This document shows positions 20,878-31,364 of a stretch of 64,000 nucleotides of DNA, in pieces (the first letter of the stretch is position 1; each line of letters opens with the position of its first letter). This stretch comes from Platanthera guangdongensis (taxonomy: Eukaryota; Streptophyta; Magnoliopsida; Asparagales; Orchidaceae): assembly GCA_039583875.1 (NCBI GenBank), contig CM077149.1:155810932-155874931 (forward strand), given 5' to 3'. The notes beneath the pieces are model-generated. The model saw only the letters and a list, made by a program, of their open reading frames with translations. It made no database searches and was not told where the DNA came from. Position numbers and translations under genes: made by a program.

Positions 20878-22563
20878 TTAATGCCCGGTAATCGATGCAA
20901 AATCGCCATGTGCCATCTTTTTCTTTATTAAAAGTACGGGGGAGCTAAAAGAGGAGGTGCTGGGCTTAATGAGTCCTTGGGTCAGCATATCTTCTACTAA
21001 TCGTTCGATTTCTGTTTTTTGGAAGTGTGGGTAGCGGTATGGTTTGACTTTTACGATGGTATCCGGATTTTGGAGTGGTATTTTGTGGTCGCATGTCCGG
21101 GGGGGTGGTATGCCTACCGGGGTTTGGAAGATGTCGGAGTATTTTTCTAAGAGTGGTGCTAGTTCGGGGGGGGCGTTTGTCGGGGTTCTGGGTTCGTGGT
21201 CGTCTACTTGGAGAGAAAGAAAACAGAGGATGGAGGAGGATATGGAGTCTTGGGAGACTAATTTGTTGATTTGGCTTGGCGTGATGGGTGTTGTGTCCAT
21301 GGATCTCATTCCCTGGAGGCAGATCCGGTCGTGGCCCTGTTGGAATGTCATTTGTTTCTCTTTATAATTGGTGGTTACATTTCCTAAGGACTCGAGCCAA
21401 ATCATACCGAGGACGATGTCCGACCCATATAAATCGAGTACAAATAGGTTTGTGGCGAAGTGGTGGTCTTGGATAGATAGTTCTGCGTTCATATAAATTC
21501 CGGTGCATACTAAGGATTCTCCATTGTCGACGTGTACCTTGAATGGTTTTATGACCGTGATGGGTGCGTTTAAGAAGCTGGCTATGCGGTGGGAGATGAA
21601 GTTTGTTGAACTACCGCAATCGACTAAGATTTGCACAGGGTGACTTAATAATGCTCCTTCAAAACGAATGGATTGGCTGGAGAAGGTTCCGATTAGGGCG
21701 TGATAGCCTATTTCGTATTCCGGCTGTGATGGGGGGTCGATGTCGTGTAGAGTCCCGGTGTCGTCGTCGAGGGGTTCTATGGTGGTAATGTTGTCGTCTT
21801 CCATATAGAGGCAAGTCACTTTATTTTTGCAGCGGTGTCCTGGTAGGTAGCGCTCGTCGCAGGTGTAGCATAAGCCTTTTTCTCGTTTGTGTTGTAGCTC
21901 TGCCGGTGTCAGGCGTTTGTATCCTGGTTTGGGTGTGTTGTGTGGTTTAACTGGGGGTGTGCCGTGTGGTTGGTGTGGCGGGGTATAATACGGGTGGCGG
22001 ATGGCTTTGGTTTTGTCGATCCATTGTTCCTCATACAGTTTTGCTAGATTGAAAGCCTCATCTAAGGTGTAGGGGCGTTGGGTTATAACACTCCGCTGGA
22101 TTGTTGGTTTGAGGCCTGCGATGAATATTGAGCGTAGCAAATCGGGTGGTATTCCGGTTATCTTAGTTGCTAATTCCTCAAATTTGTCCTTAAAAACCAT
22201 AACTGTGCTGTGCTGTCGCAATAGTGTGAGTTTAATCATGGGATCTTCGAATGCGGATGGTCCAAATCGTGTAGTTAAAGCGAATTTAAATTCGTTCCAG
22301 TTATAGTATGCGCCGTCCGGGTTCAGAGATTCGTACCATCGCGATGCCGGGGGGTCGAGATGCATTGCGACTATGGGCATGTAAGAGGTGTACGGAGTGT
22401 TATAAAAGCGAAAAAAATGTTCAGCTTTCTTGACCCAGTCTGATGGGTCGCCATTTGCAAAACGAGGGAAATGAAATTTTACCTGCCCGTACTGGTGGTA
22501 GGATGTGCCGATGTTGGTACCTTGGTATGGTGGGGTTAGCGGGTCGCCCCCGTCGTGGTTCAA
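20878..22563 (-). CDS. Chromovirus gag, protease and start of RT
   Basis: The 561-residue frame starts with the gag core (YGQVKFHFPRFANGDPSDWV, RWYESLNP, ALTTRFGP), forming the capsid. The zinc motif CYTCDERYLPGHRC follows near residue 240. The protease has VDCGSSTNFISH near 315 and VLGMIWLESLG near 385. The linker before RT has the usual IVKVKPYRYPHFQKTEIERLV order and ends in the first RT strand (SPVLLIKKK). The frame is then lost: the conserved DGTWRFCIDYR block is present only one base out of register. Upstream, the frame connects to the gag N-terminus at 22651-23271 across a stop codon. Confidence 0.93.
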   Translation of the reverse strand: MNHDGGDPLTPPYQGTNIGTSYHQYGQVKFHFPRFANGDPSDWVKKAEHFFRFYNTPYTSYMPIVAMHLDPPASRWYESLNPDGAYYNWNEFKFALTTRFGPSAFEDPMIKLTLLRQHSTVMVFKDKFEELATKITGIPPDLLRSIFIAGLKPTIQRSVITQRPYTLDEAFNLAKLYEEQWIDKTKAIRHPYYTPPHQPHGTPPVKPHNTPKPGYKRLTPAELQHKREKGLCYTCDERYLPGHRCKNKVTCLYMEDDNITTIEPLDDDTGTLHDIDPPSQPEYEIGYHALIGTFSSQSIRFEGALLSHPVQILVDCGSSTNFISHRIASFLNAPITVIKPFKVHVDNGESLVCTGIYMNAELSIQDHHFATNLFVLDLYGSDIVLGMIWLESLGNVTTNYKEKQMTFQQGHDRICLQGMRSMDTTPITPSQINKLVSQDSISSSILCFLSLQVDDHEPRTPTNAPPELAPLLEKYSDIFQTPVGIPPPRTCDHKIPLQNPDTIVKVKPYRYPHFQKTEIERLVEDMLTQGLIKPSTSSFSSPVLLIKKKMAHGDFASITGH

Positions 22564-22650
22564 ACCTGCTGGTTGTCCGTTGCTGAAATGCCAATTGTAT
22601 TGTTGTTGGTTCGGTCCCTGAGACGTCTGTGCTGTTGGTGGGCCCTGATG

Positions 22651-23271
22651 CTATAATGATGTTGGTGTCCCTACTGAAGCCATTGGGGCCATACTATAGT
22701 TGGGTGCCCAACCAAGTGTGCCGAAGGTGATTGGTTGCCCGGGAAAAACCTGATGGGCCAGCGAGCCGTTTGACGGAGATTGGGAAGCGGAGGGTCCTCG
22801 GATGCCGCGGTGGACCGCCTGTGCCGCTCCGTTCGAATTATGACATGGTTGTCCCGGGTTTGGGCTGTTTCCATCGATGATGACCTGAGATGGAATGGGC
22901 ACGGTGGATGTGCCGAGGTTGCGTGGGGACAGGGATGTGGCTGGCATGAGTGCGGGTACGCCGGTCGATGATGATGAGGGACCCCCGAGGGCCTCTGGCT
23001 GAGACCGAAGCAGTGGGATGCCTCCCTCGTGTGATGGCGGTGGCGTGGCCTTTAACAACGCGGTAATCTCCTGGCGCAATGAGCGCATGTCCTGTGTGGA
23101 CTGTTCGGTTGTTTGTTGAACCGTTCTGGAGATTTTCAAGAGTTCGGCTTCCAACCGGGAGAATGTCTGGGAGTGCTCCGTGTGCCGTTGGTCCATGGTC
23201 TTCCAGATCTCCTGTTGTCCGGTGGACAACTCTTTGAGGCGTGTTGTTGGCGGTGGTTCCGCACCCGTCAT
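22651..23271 (-). CDS. Chromovirus gag N-terminal region
   Basis: This 206-residue frame begins 26 bp inside the 5' LTR boundary, right after the primer site, with MTGAEPPPTTRLKEL. It has a predicted helical or coiled-coil part (about residues 15-80, SRLEAELLKISRTVQQ) and a Pro/Ser/Gly-rich linker. A TAG closes it, but the same frame continues to the next gag frame, so this is the first part of one gag protein broken by a premature stop. Confidence 0.8.
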   Translation of the reverse strand: MTGAEPPPTTRLKELSTGQQEIWKTMDQRHTEHSQTFSRLEAELLKISRTVQQTTEQSTQDMRSLRQEITALLKATPPPSHEGGIPLLRSQPEALGGPSSSSTGVPALMPATSLSPRNLGTSTVPIPSQVIIDGNSPNPGQPCHNSNGAAQAVHRGIRGPSASQSPSNGSLAHQVFPGQPITFGTLGWAPNYSMAPMASVGTPTSL

Positions 23272-23282
23272 GGCGAGAGGTC

Positions 23283-23296
23283 AACGAGAGCACCAA
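23283..23296 (-). other. Chromovirus primer-binding site (probable)
   Basis: The minus strand reads TTGGTGCTCTCGTT directly next to the 5' LTR and before the gag ATG. The location is right; the primer tRNA is not identified and it is not the common tRNA-iMet type. Confidence 0.55.
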
Positions 23297-23659
23297 TGTA
23301 ACTCCTCCGGCAGTGGCCGGCGGAGTCGTGGTGAAGAAACGGGAGGAAAAACAACTGGAATTTTATTAAAAGATAATAATAATCCTTACAACAAAGTGGA
23401 GTACATATTTATACTACTAAATATGACCGTTTGCTATTCAAAGGGCCATTATAGCATTCCTATTAAACAGAACTACCATTAAACAACATTCTTTATTAAG
23501 CAGAATTACTAAATAGATAAGTTGCCTACTCAGGCGGGTGCACGTGTCGCGATGCTATTGCTCCCGGAATTTCTCTTGGCTTGCTGACGTGGCTTTATAT
23601 CGGTCGTTCCTTTTGACATGATGCAGTAGGCCGTTGGATCTGTGCTTTCTGGCGTTACA
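23297..23659 (-). repeat. Chromovirus 5' LTR
   Basis: 363 bp. It differs from 17610-17972 at three positions that I could find. It is followed by the CACTA duplication. Confidence 0.95.
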
Positions 23660-23664
23660 CACTA

Positions 23665-24069
23665 ACTAATCATAAAAAAGCCTGGAACATGAATGCCCGT
23701 CCGACTCGCCTGAGTCAAAGACTGTCCACTATTCGGCTGGGTCCTCACCTAAAGGGCCCACTCGCTGGGCACGGGGTTGGACAACAAAGACCTTGTCGTT
23801 ACTCCGGACCATCTCCCTAGGATTACTACTTAGAAACCGATCATGTACAACTTGACTATAATTTAATTGAATCATAACCAAATAAAAGCTATAAATTTAT
23901 TTCTGTTGCGGTAAGCACACTCGAACTAAACTCGAGTATAAGTGCACATTATGAAAACCAAGGAATCGTTTCTCCAGGTGAGTAGGCCTACAAATCTGAG
24001 CTCCCAATTTCAAGGACAATAAATTAAATATCAGGATTTGGGAAGCTAAATGTTGCTAATACCAAATAC
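23665..24069. other. Right flank of the chromovirus, unassigned
   Basis: No coding signal. If the exons at 24070-24455 belong to a real gene, this stretch and 17072-17609 would be its following intron, with the chromovirus inserted in it in the same orientation. Confidence 0.3.
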
Positions 24070-24455
24070 CTTCATTGAAGAGAATTCAGGATCGTACGAT
24101 TTTCCTAATCTAAGAAACCAAAACCAGGCAATAACAGTAAACTGTACGTTTGGTCTTATATTATCAAGATCTTCAAAGAAACCACTCGTATCCAAGCGAA
24201 AAAAGAGAGAAAGATGTTGTTACCTTGACCATCCGTCATCTTGAGCCCTGACTTCACGAGCCTCAAATCGGGAAGGCAGAGCATAGAATCGAAGAAATCA
24301 TTGATGGAATCAGTCACCATCATATCTCCTTCCAGCATGGAAGCAAGCCTCAGGTGTGCCGAATCTAGGGTTAGGGTTTTACAATTTGGGACAAGAAGAA
24401 CCTCCCCGTTCTCTTCAAATGCGATTCGAGCAGAGCAGAATAGTGCGATCCACAA
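24070..24455 (-). CDS. Two candidate exons of an unrecognised plant gene
   Basis: On the minus strand a frame opens at 24455 (MWIALFCSARIAFEENGEV). It keeps a non-repetitive, protein-like composition (LRLASMLEGDMMVTDSIND, FFDSMLCLPDLRLVKSG) up to a GT donor at 24223. An acceptor (gattag at 24105-24110) then opens a 35-nt exon (24070-24104). It joins in phase to give GKSYDPEFSSMK and ends at another GT donor. Consistent phase at both junctions is mild evidence for a real gene; it may also be a fragment. I do not recognise the protein. Further exons downstream were not found in 23665-24069 or beyond the chromovirus. Confidence 0.4.
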
Positions 24456-25179
24456 GTTGGTAGAGCAGAAGAAGGAATGGTGAAAACGAAAATGAGAACA
24501 AAGAGAAAGGTTTCTTCTTCGGTCTTCCTTAGTTCAAATGCTGTTTCGGATGCCGGGCAAGATTGGCTTAAATTCGAAATGTATGTTACCGTTGCAGGGA
24601 TACCGTCGCAGGGCATCAAGATTTTCTTGTGGGGCATAGCTTTTTCAAACAACGGAATCTGAGCCGTTGAAATGATAAGTATTTCTAAGCATTTATTTAG
24701 CTCTATATATAGTAATATACTAAGATCCTTTTGATTCTAAGCCGCCGAAAGAAAGAAAGAAAGAAAGCTAATGAGCATACTTTTCATAAATGTGATATAT
24801 TTTTTGAAATTATATTAACATAAAAGTAACATAAAATGATCCTTAAAAAAAAAAATCAAATCGCTATACTTTTTTTTTGAAAGAATACCATGCAAGCAAT
24901 CATGTTTCATGAAAGATTATCCTTCTGAAAAAAGAATTTATAATTATTTAGACTTTTGGCTATTGTTGAGTACCAATTACATTTTCTTAGTATACAAAGT
25001 GATTTGTCATGGACATTGTAGAAATTTGAGTCGGATTGAAAACTAGTGAACTTGCTTGAACTAATAAGGGCTAGCTCAAAAATGGCATGACTGGATTGAC
25101 CCTTGATGGGACTTCGTACAATTTATAAGGAAAAAAATGGGCTGTGATTAGCCAAAACAACACATGTCTACTAATCTAG
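24456..25179. other. AT-rich spacer
   Basis: Contains a short GAAA microsatellite (about 24747-24768) and possible 5' flank of the exons at 24070-24455. No other feature is seen. Confidence 0.4.
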
Positions 25180-25298
25180 TGGGGGGTTACGAGAGTAACC
25201 GCCTCGTGCGCAATCCGCGCCCCCGATCCTTGCGCGATTGGCGCACACGATTTGTTCGCCATCACACACACAACCGACTGCTCGCTGCCGGCCAAAAC

Positions 25299-25327
25299 GG
25301 GGGGGGGGGGGGGGGGGGGGGGGGGGG
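25299..25327 (+). repeat. Poly-G run, 29 bases
   Basis: Uninterrupted G run inside unit 1 of the GC-rich repeat. The true length is uncertain because such runs sequence poorly. Confidence 0.85.
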
Positions 25328-25638
25328 CGTCACAGCCGATGCCCCTGCCGCCGACGAAGGCCGGACCCTCCGTGTCTGCAAGAGGCGGCCGACACTGCTG
25401 CCGGTCAACTCGGTCGGCCGCGGCCACGCCCCGCGGCTAGTGCCTCGGCCGCAAGGTCGCGCCTCGCGACCTCTTGGCAGCGACCACAAAGCGCGGCCGA
25501 TGTCGCGGCCGACCTCCTTGGTCGTCCATGACAGTACCACGCGACCGCGCAACGTGGTTGTGTGGCCACAACTGCGCCTCACGACCACAAAACCGTGCCT
25601 CACGACCGCAAGGCCGCACGCCCAATCCGTAATAATCT

Positions 25639-25659
25639 GGGGGGGGGGGGGGGGGGGGG
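25639..25659 (+). repeat. Poly-G run, 21 bases
   Basis: A second G run at the junction of units 1 and 2. Confidence 0.85.
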
Positions 25660-26503
25660 TTATGGGAGTAACCACCTGATGCGCAATCCGCGCGACTGAT
25701 CCGTGCGCGATTGTCACACACGATCTGCCCGCCATCACACACACAACCAACTGCTCGCTGCCGACCAAAATGGGCGGTCGTCGTTGTTGCCCCAGTCGCC
25801 GACGGAGGCCGAACCCTCTGAGTTTGCAAGAGGCGGCCGGTCTACCAGGTCGGTTGCGGCCGCGCCCCGCGACTAGTGTTGCGGCCGTAAGGTCGCGCCT
25901 CGCGATCTCTTAGCCACGACCACAAAGCGTGGCCGGTGTCGTGGCCGACCTCATTGGCTGGCCGCGATAGTACCACGCGGTCGCGCATCGCGGTCTTGTG
26001 ACCACGCCCGCGCCCCGTGTCACAACCCGCATTTTCTCAGCATTAAATGATATATATCAAAATGAGAGAAAAACGCTTCATGATGTCATGCCGTACATGA
26101 GACAACTGCAGACGCTCTAGCAAGAACTTACTCCTAATATTTTTCATGAAATCCTCAAGTTTGTTATGATAAAAATATAGTTTGAGTTTAAGTTTTGATG
26201 GTCGTGTCCCTCGGCTCAGTGCATCAACTAATCCATGAGTAAAAATATACATATAAGCGACGAAAAATACTTTATTTGGTTAATTTATTATCCTATATGA
26301 ATATGAAGATCCAATAGGACAATTCATGATATGCACACCTCTAGATTTAATATAAGTACTAAAAGGACTTTTACGTTCGTTAAACTAGTGTGACATTTGG
26401 TTTAAAGAGATACTGTAAGTATGAGGTAAGAATATTGATCTTTCTATATTTTGAAAGTAACTAACATCCAATTCTAGCATAAATCTATCCCAGAGAGCAA
26501 GTT

Positions 26504-28039
26504 TGAAAGAGCAGCTAGATCTGATATACTCTAGAGGGGGGTGAATAGAGTATATGGTGCTTGAAAACTTTTTACAATAATTGTTGCAATGTGAGTAAGC
26601 AGGGAAGCAATGAATAAATCTAATCACAGAACTAAACTAATCATAAGCTAATCACAGAACAATCACAGCCAGAAACAAAAATAAAGACAAGCAAGCCAGA
26701 AGACACAAGGAAATATAGTGGTTCCCCTAAACTTGGGTACATCCACTCTTCTACCATCCTAGGTAGGAATCCACTGCAGGATGAGTTGATCAGGTGTCCT
26801 GGGCACCAATGAGCTTTTGATAAGGTGCTCAAAAACCAAAGCAGATTTTTTGATCAGGTGTCCTGGGCACCAATGAGCTTTTGACAAGGTGCTCAAAAAC
26901 CAAGTTCAAACTTTTGAAGGGAGTTTGAGAAACCCTTTACAGAGATGGGGGTGAGAGAGTGATGGAAGTCTTCTCTTTCTCAGATCAGCTGAGAAGACTA
27001 TGTGGATTTGATGGTGTCAAAGCTCCCCCTGAGTCCTTGAGATGATCAGGAAAAGAAGCTTTGTTGTAGGGTGATAGGCCTTCAGAAGTTGAGCTCCAGC
27101 AAGAGATGATCTCAGCAACAGCTGAAATGTTAGGTGTCTGGAGTCTTGAAATATGTTGGCCTTGAACACTTTAGACAAGAGAGATCTGAGGATTTCAGAA
27201 AATTTGATCTCCTTGGATGTGTGTTCTTGAGAATTCTTTGAGACAGAGAATATTTTGTTCTTGTTCTTAAGATTACTGATGTCTGTCTTTCTATCTGTCT
27301 GTGTGTATCTGTGTGAGAGATTCAAAAATTCTTTTCTTTTATTCTCTGGTACTGAATAGAAAAACATCCTCTGTCAAGAATAGCCGTTGGTCTGCATTAA
27401 TTGCATCCTTAATTGCAAAAAGTCTTCTGGAGGAAAGTCCATAGAAATATTCTTTGAAAATCCCTTGAAACTTGGTCCAGAAATAAATAAAAACGGCTAG
27501 AAAATCTTCTGAATTAAATGCAGAATAACTCCTTAACTGATCTGAATTTGAATCTTGAAACATCCTTGAAGTTATCTGAAAACATCGAACTGAGCTCTGC
27601 TATCGTTGAACTGAGTTCAGCGATATGGATTTATACTGCAACAAAATATCGTCGATCTGAGCTCAAAGATCGTCGAACTGAGCTCAGAGATAGAGATCCA
27701 AAGCAGAGTCAAGATCGTCGAACTGAGCTCACCGATCGTCGAATGAAGTTCGACGATATGATGAAGTTGAGCTCAGCGATCGTCGAATGGAGTTCGACGA
27801 TCTGTCGAAGTTGAGCTAGACGATCGTCGATCGGAGTTCGACGAATCGTCGTGCTGAGCTCGACGATATGACTTAGTCTCAAACTGAAAAAGTCTTTGTC
27901 TAGAGAGCAGCTTCCAAACTTAGACTTCTAACCCTTAGACTCAATTCTAATTGACCTTTTGAGCTATACAAGAGGTCAAACATTGGTTTCCTAGAGACAT
28001 AGTGATCCTGACCCAAATTAGTAATAGGGTGTTCCAACA
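26504..28039 (-). repeat. Copia 1 3' LTR (left)
   Basis: Starts TGAAAGAGCAG and ends GTTCCAACA. The purine tract complement (atctccccctatttggg) follows at 28040. Confidence 0.93.
27583..27872. repeat. TCGTCGA/TCGACGA inverted-repeat array, copia 1 left LTR
   Basis: About ten motif copies such as atcgtcgaactgagctc and gagttcgacgat alternate on the two strands, forming potential short hairpins. A minus-strand TATA-like TATAAAT lies near 27629-27635, so most of the array is upstream of the transcription start in U3. Confidence 0.88.
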
Positions 28040-28056
28040 ATCTCCCCCTATTTGGG
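28040..28056 (-). other. Polypurine tract of copia 1
   Basis: The minus strand reads CCCAAATAGGGGGAGAT directly before the 3' LTR. Copia 2 has the matching AAATAGGGGGAGAT at 51362. Confidence 0.85.
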
Positions 28057-28207
28057 TTAGGATTACTATTTACAAAGTTTGGAAAAAATTAAATAACATA
28101 CAAGCAGCAATACAGAAAAACAAAAAACTGGACATTGCAGAACCACAGAGATATATATATCATCCCAGATAATAACCAGAAGTTAAGATGATTGTCACCT
28201 TACATAA

Positions 28208-29460
28208 TCATTTCTTTTCCTTGCCTTTAATGAGTTTGATTTCTCTGTTGGGGTTGAGGGCTTCTTTTTTTGATCTAGTATCATCTGCTGCACCTAAAGT
28301 GGTTTGTTGTTTGGGCCTAGGAACTACAGCTTCAGGATGCAGTTCCATGTACCTGTCAGAATCAAAAAATTTGCTTGACCCATATTTTTCCAACTCTTTC
28401 TTTCTCTGTTCAGACATTGTAGAGATGTTAGAGGAGTCTCTTCCTTGCTCTTTAGCTTTCTTGATCTGATCTAGTGCAGCAAGTTCTTTCATCCTTGCAG
28501 TCCAAATAGCTGGATTGTTCTCAGGGTCTTCAAAAGGTACTGGTGGCTCATATCTATTAGAAGGATTGTCCTGAGGAGGCCTGGATGAAACAGTTTCCTT
28601 CAATTTATAGGAAAAAGGACCAGAGGTGGTGTCAGATGAAATTTGTCCTTCCCTGGAGTATGGATGTTGCCTTGAGTATCCTTTAGAGTAAACCTGGACT
28701 TCTCTTTGATTGCCTCTATATCCTCCTCTCCTGGATTGAGAACCCCTGGACTAGCTTCCCCTATGATAAGATCTGGCATGTGGCTGATAGGGGGTTTGAC
28801 TTCTAGCAGGGGGTTGAGCAGCAGAACTTCCACCTGCACCTACATCAGGAGGAGGTGGTGGAGGAGGATGAGAGTGTTGGAATTGAGAAGAGCCCTTTTC
28901 ATATTTCCTTTTCTTTTTCATTGCTTTGAGTTGATTCTTTGAGTACTGCATCCAGTGCTCAGTGATGGAGCAATCATGAATAACATAGTATGGTATATCA
29001 TTGTTATCCTTGACCTTGGCAGGAGGTACTCTCTTCATGGCTTTGCTCCTTGCCTTTCTCTTCCTGGCAATGGTAGCAGAAGAATCATCAGAATCTGTTC
29101 TGAACTCATCACTTTCAGAACTTTGATCATCATAAAGGGCAGATGAGGCAGCAGAGGTTGAAGCAGCAACATTAGTGACAACAGCATATACAGAAGGTGT
29201 GGCAGTTGAAATTGAGGCAGAAGCAGTAACAACAGCAGTTGGGACAACAACAGATTCACTGACAGAAACAACATTATCAGCAGCAGAAATATCAGCAGAA
29301 AATGCAGAGGGCTCAAACTCATGTGCCTTTGTCATAAGGATCTCTTTAGAAATTGGCTCATCAGCAGTAATAGAAGTATCATCAAGACTTTCAGCAGTAT
29401 GAGGGGCAGCAACATCAGAAACAATCACACTGCTTTCAGCAAAAGTAGCAGCAGCATAGA
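28208..29460 (-). pseudogene. Copia 1 extra ORF (aORF), C-terminal part
   Basis: This continues the aORF after a one-base frame change near 29455-29480. It carries Ser/Asp-rich acidic sequence, a basic patch (KRKARSKAMKRVPPAKVK) and a Pro run, then an R/G-rich stretch around a TAG at 28751. The same frame reopens to the final segment 28208-28603 (PPVPFEDPENNPAIWTARMK; EQRKKELEKYG; basic tail KGKEKK). The R/G-rich and basic parts suggest nucleic-acid binding, which is inference. Copia 2 also ends its aORF with a charged helical tail. Confidence 0.7.
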
Positions 29461-31218
29461 CTGAGTTGACAATGAAGTGATGATGTTGGGGTCATAGCAA
29501 GAGAAAGGCACAAGGGCCTTGGGCAGATCCTCTGGGGGCTGGATGACAACTATCTCTGGCAGACATCTGAAATATGTTGAGTCAAATTCTGAGAGCAAAG
29601 ACCTGAGGTCTATTGTAAAGACTGCAGCAGGAGGTTGAACTGAAGCTTGAAACACATCAGCAGCAGCAGTAGCAGGTTCAAGAACTGAAGAAACAGCAGC
29701 AGGCAGGCTCACTGAAACAGCAAGAGCAGCAGCAGGCAGACTCACTACATAGGGCATCTCCCCCTGCCTAGATTCAGACATGGCTCGATCAAGGCACACT
29801 GCTGAAGGGGCTGCCTGAGGGAATATAGAAGAGAGCCTGGCAGAAAGAGCTGCCACTGACAGGAGTATTGGAGCCAAGGAGGTCTCCAAAAGAAGAGATA
29901 GCCTGGGGGCTAGCAATTCATAAAGCCTGTCAGTAAGGGCTAAAATGTCTACTTGCTCAGTAGTGACTGGAGCAGACCTAGAGGATGGAGGTGGAGCTGT
30001 TGATGATGGTAGTGGAGAGCTGGTGAATGAGAGAAGAGATGGGTGTGGTGTGGGTAAGATGGATATGGAGGACAGTGAGATGGAGATAGATGGGGTGAAG
30101 GTGGGTTGGTCAATGATTTCTTGCAGAAGATCTTGATAAGATGTTGAGGATGAGGGTAGCTCAGGAGGAGAGGATGGTGAATCATCCATGAAGGAATCAT
30201 CAATGAGGTTGAAGGAGGGAATGGAGGGTGATGAAGTGGCATCTGGTTGAGGGTAGGAGTATAAAGGATGGAATTGGTCTTCTGGGGTTGGTAGAATAGG
30301 GATTGGAGATGGTATGGATGTTGGAGAGGGGCTGGAAATGATGATGGTGGATGGACTTTGAATGGTAGATGGAATGGGAAGAGATGGAATTGGAGGAGGA
30401 GGAGGAGAGGCATCAGCAGGCAGGTCAGCTGCAGGGGCAGAGACCTGTGGGGAAGTGACTCTGACAGTCCTTGTGCCTGAAGGAGTGCTGGAAGAGGGCC
30501 TGCTGGGCTTGATGATTTGTCTGTCCCATTTACCAAAAAGGGCACAAGACAGTCTCTTGGATGCATTAATGTGGATTCCAGAGGAGACCAGCAATGTAGG
30601 GCACCTATTCTGCAGAAACACCCCTAGAATTCTTCCAAAGTTTACAAAACTTTTATTGATTTTCTTCTTAATGAGGTCAAAGAATACCTCTCCCCAATTC
30701 AAGTTCTTCCTGTCTACTAGGGCTCCCATTAGGCAGAGCTGATACCTGGAGATTGTATCATGAGTAGAGTGCTTAGCTAGTAGGACTTTCCCAACTACAT
30801 CAGCCAGGAATCTGTATTCCACAGAAAGATTTTTTTTCAATAGCTTGCTAGGGTTAGCCTCAGAATGACCCATTCTGGCAAGCAAGTCAGCAAATTCTTC
30901 TCCAGACAAATCAGTAGAATCTCCACCAGTTCTCAACTCAAAAACCTCTGTTAGAATTGCTGGGGTCAAAGGTACCTGAGTGCCAGAGATGGATCCAACA
31001 ATGGTGTTGTTGTCTTGATTGTGGGCAGTGTAGACCCATTCCTTAATTTCATCAGCAACAAGCTTAATCCTTGTAGTCATGATTGTAACCAGTTTTTGCT
31101 CTTTGAATAACTCTAAGGTATCCTGAAAAACCTGGTCTGTTGTGCTGAAGGAGTCTATGTCGATGTCGAAGCCAGTATCAAATTTCATGGCGGCGAGAAC
31201 AGCAACAGACACAGCCAT
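29425..31218 (-). CDS. Copia 1 extra ORF (aORF), N-terminal part
   Basis: I take the start as the ATG at 31218 (MAVSVAVLAAMKFDTGFD), although the frame is open to 31308. Residues 1-235 form an ordered domain, with EYRFLADVVGKVLLAKHSTHD and NLNWGEVFFDLIKKKINKSF ... FGRILGVFL. The matching part of copia 2 has EGKLLSDIIGKVLICKPGSHD and RFNWGELLFEKIKDTLGSPSFGRIISLYL, so the two proteins are homologous. A long Pro/Ser-rich low-complexity region follows. The frame breaks near 29460. Position (after RT-RNase H, same strand) matches the env-like or extra ORF of SIRE-type elements, but I see no signal peptide or membrane segment typical of an envelope protein. Function unknown. Confidence 0.8.
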   Translation of the reverse strand: MAVSVAVLAAMKFDTGFDIDIDSFSTTDQVFQDTLELFKEQKLVTIMTTRIKLVADEIKEWVYTAHNQDNNTIVGSISGTQVPLTPAILTEVFELRTGGDSTDLSGEEFADLLARMGHSEANPSKLLKKNLSVEYRFLADVVGKVLLAKHSTHDTISRYQLCLMGALVDRKNLNWGEVFFDLIKKKINKSFVNFGRILGVFLQNRCPTLLVSSGIHINASKRLSCALFGKWDRQIIKPSRPSSSTPSGTRTVRVTSPQVSAPAADLPADASPPPPPIPSLPIPSTIQSPSTIIISSPSPTSIPSPIPILPTPEDQFHPLYSYPQPDATSSPSIPSFNLIDDSFMDDSPSSPPELPSSSTSYQDLLQEIIDQPTFTPSISISLSSISILPTPHPSLLSFTSSPLPSSTAPPPSSRSAPVTTEQVDILALTDRLYELLAPRLSLLLETSLAPILLSVAALSARLSSIFPQAAPSAVCLDRAMSESRQGEMPYVVSLPAAALAVSVSLPAAVSSVLEPATAAADVFQASVQPPAAVFTIDLRSLLSEFDSTYFRCLPEIVVIQPPEDLPKALVPFSCYDPNIITSLSTQSMLLLLLLKAV

Positions 31219-31364
31219 AGTTACCTGCAAAGATTCAACAAACAAAATGACCAAGTGCAGAAATGTTTGGAGGGAAAGAAAGTTTTTGCAGAGAAATCGA
31301 AAGCGCAAAGGAGAACGACAGCGAAAAATGAATTTTATATTAGGGTTCGACGCAGAAATGGAAA

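Larger units (their letters stand above)
17610..23659 (-). mobile_element. Reina-type Ty3/gypsy chromovirus, full length
   Basis: This 6050-bp element has 363-bp LTRs at 17610-17972 and 23297-23659 and a perfect CACTA duplication (17605-17609, 23660-23664). It reads on the minus strand with gag, protease, RT, RNase H, integrase and a C-terminal chromodomain in the normal gypsy order. The short LTRs, the CYTCDERYLPGHRC zinc motif and the chromodomain suggest the Reina group. I count only three differences between the LTRs, so insertion was recent. It is nonetheless disabled: a stop near 22651 in gag and a frameshift near 20920 at the start of RT. Confidence 0.92.
25180..26017. repeat. GC-rich tandem repeat, about two units
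   Basis: Unit 1 (about 25180-25637) and unit 2 (about 25655-26017) share gagtaaccgcctcgtgcgc-type starts, acacacaaccgactgctcgc, and many ggccg/gcgac motifs. The CpG-rich content is very unlike the AT-rich flanks and reads like a satellite or rDNA-spacer-type repeat. Reading frames through it are by-products of composition. Confidence 0.65.

Noticed and set aside
25164..25829. Open frames of 130-171 codons across the poly-G region
   Set aside because: Gly or Pro runs come from the poly-G tracts, and the frames overlap on both strands in repeat DNA.
29945..30742. Plus-strand frames and a 205-codon minus frame over the copia 1 aORF linker
   Set aside because: They are shadows of the Pro/Ser-rich aORF region in other frames.
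29425..31218. Reading the copia 1 aORF as a retroviral envelope gene
   Set aside because: The position fits the env-like label, but I see no signal peptide, furin-like site or transmembrane segment, so I call it an extra ORF of unknown function.
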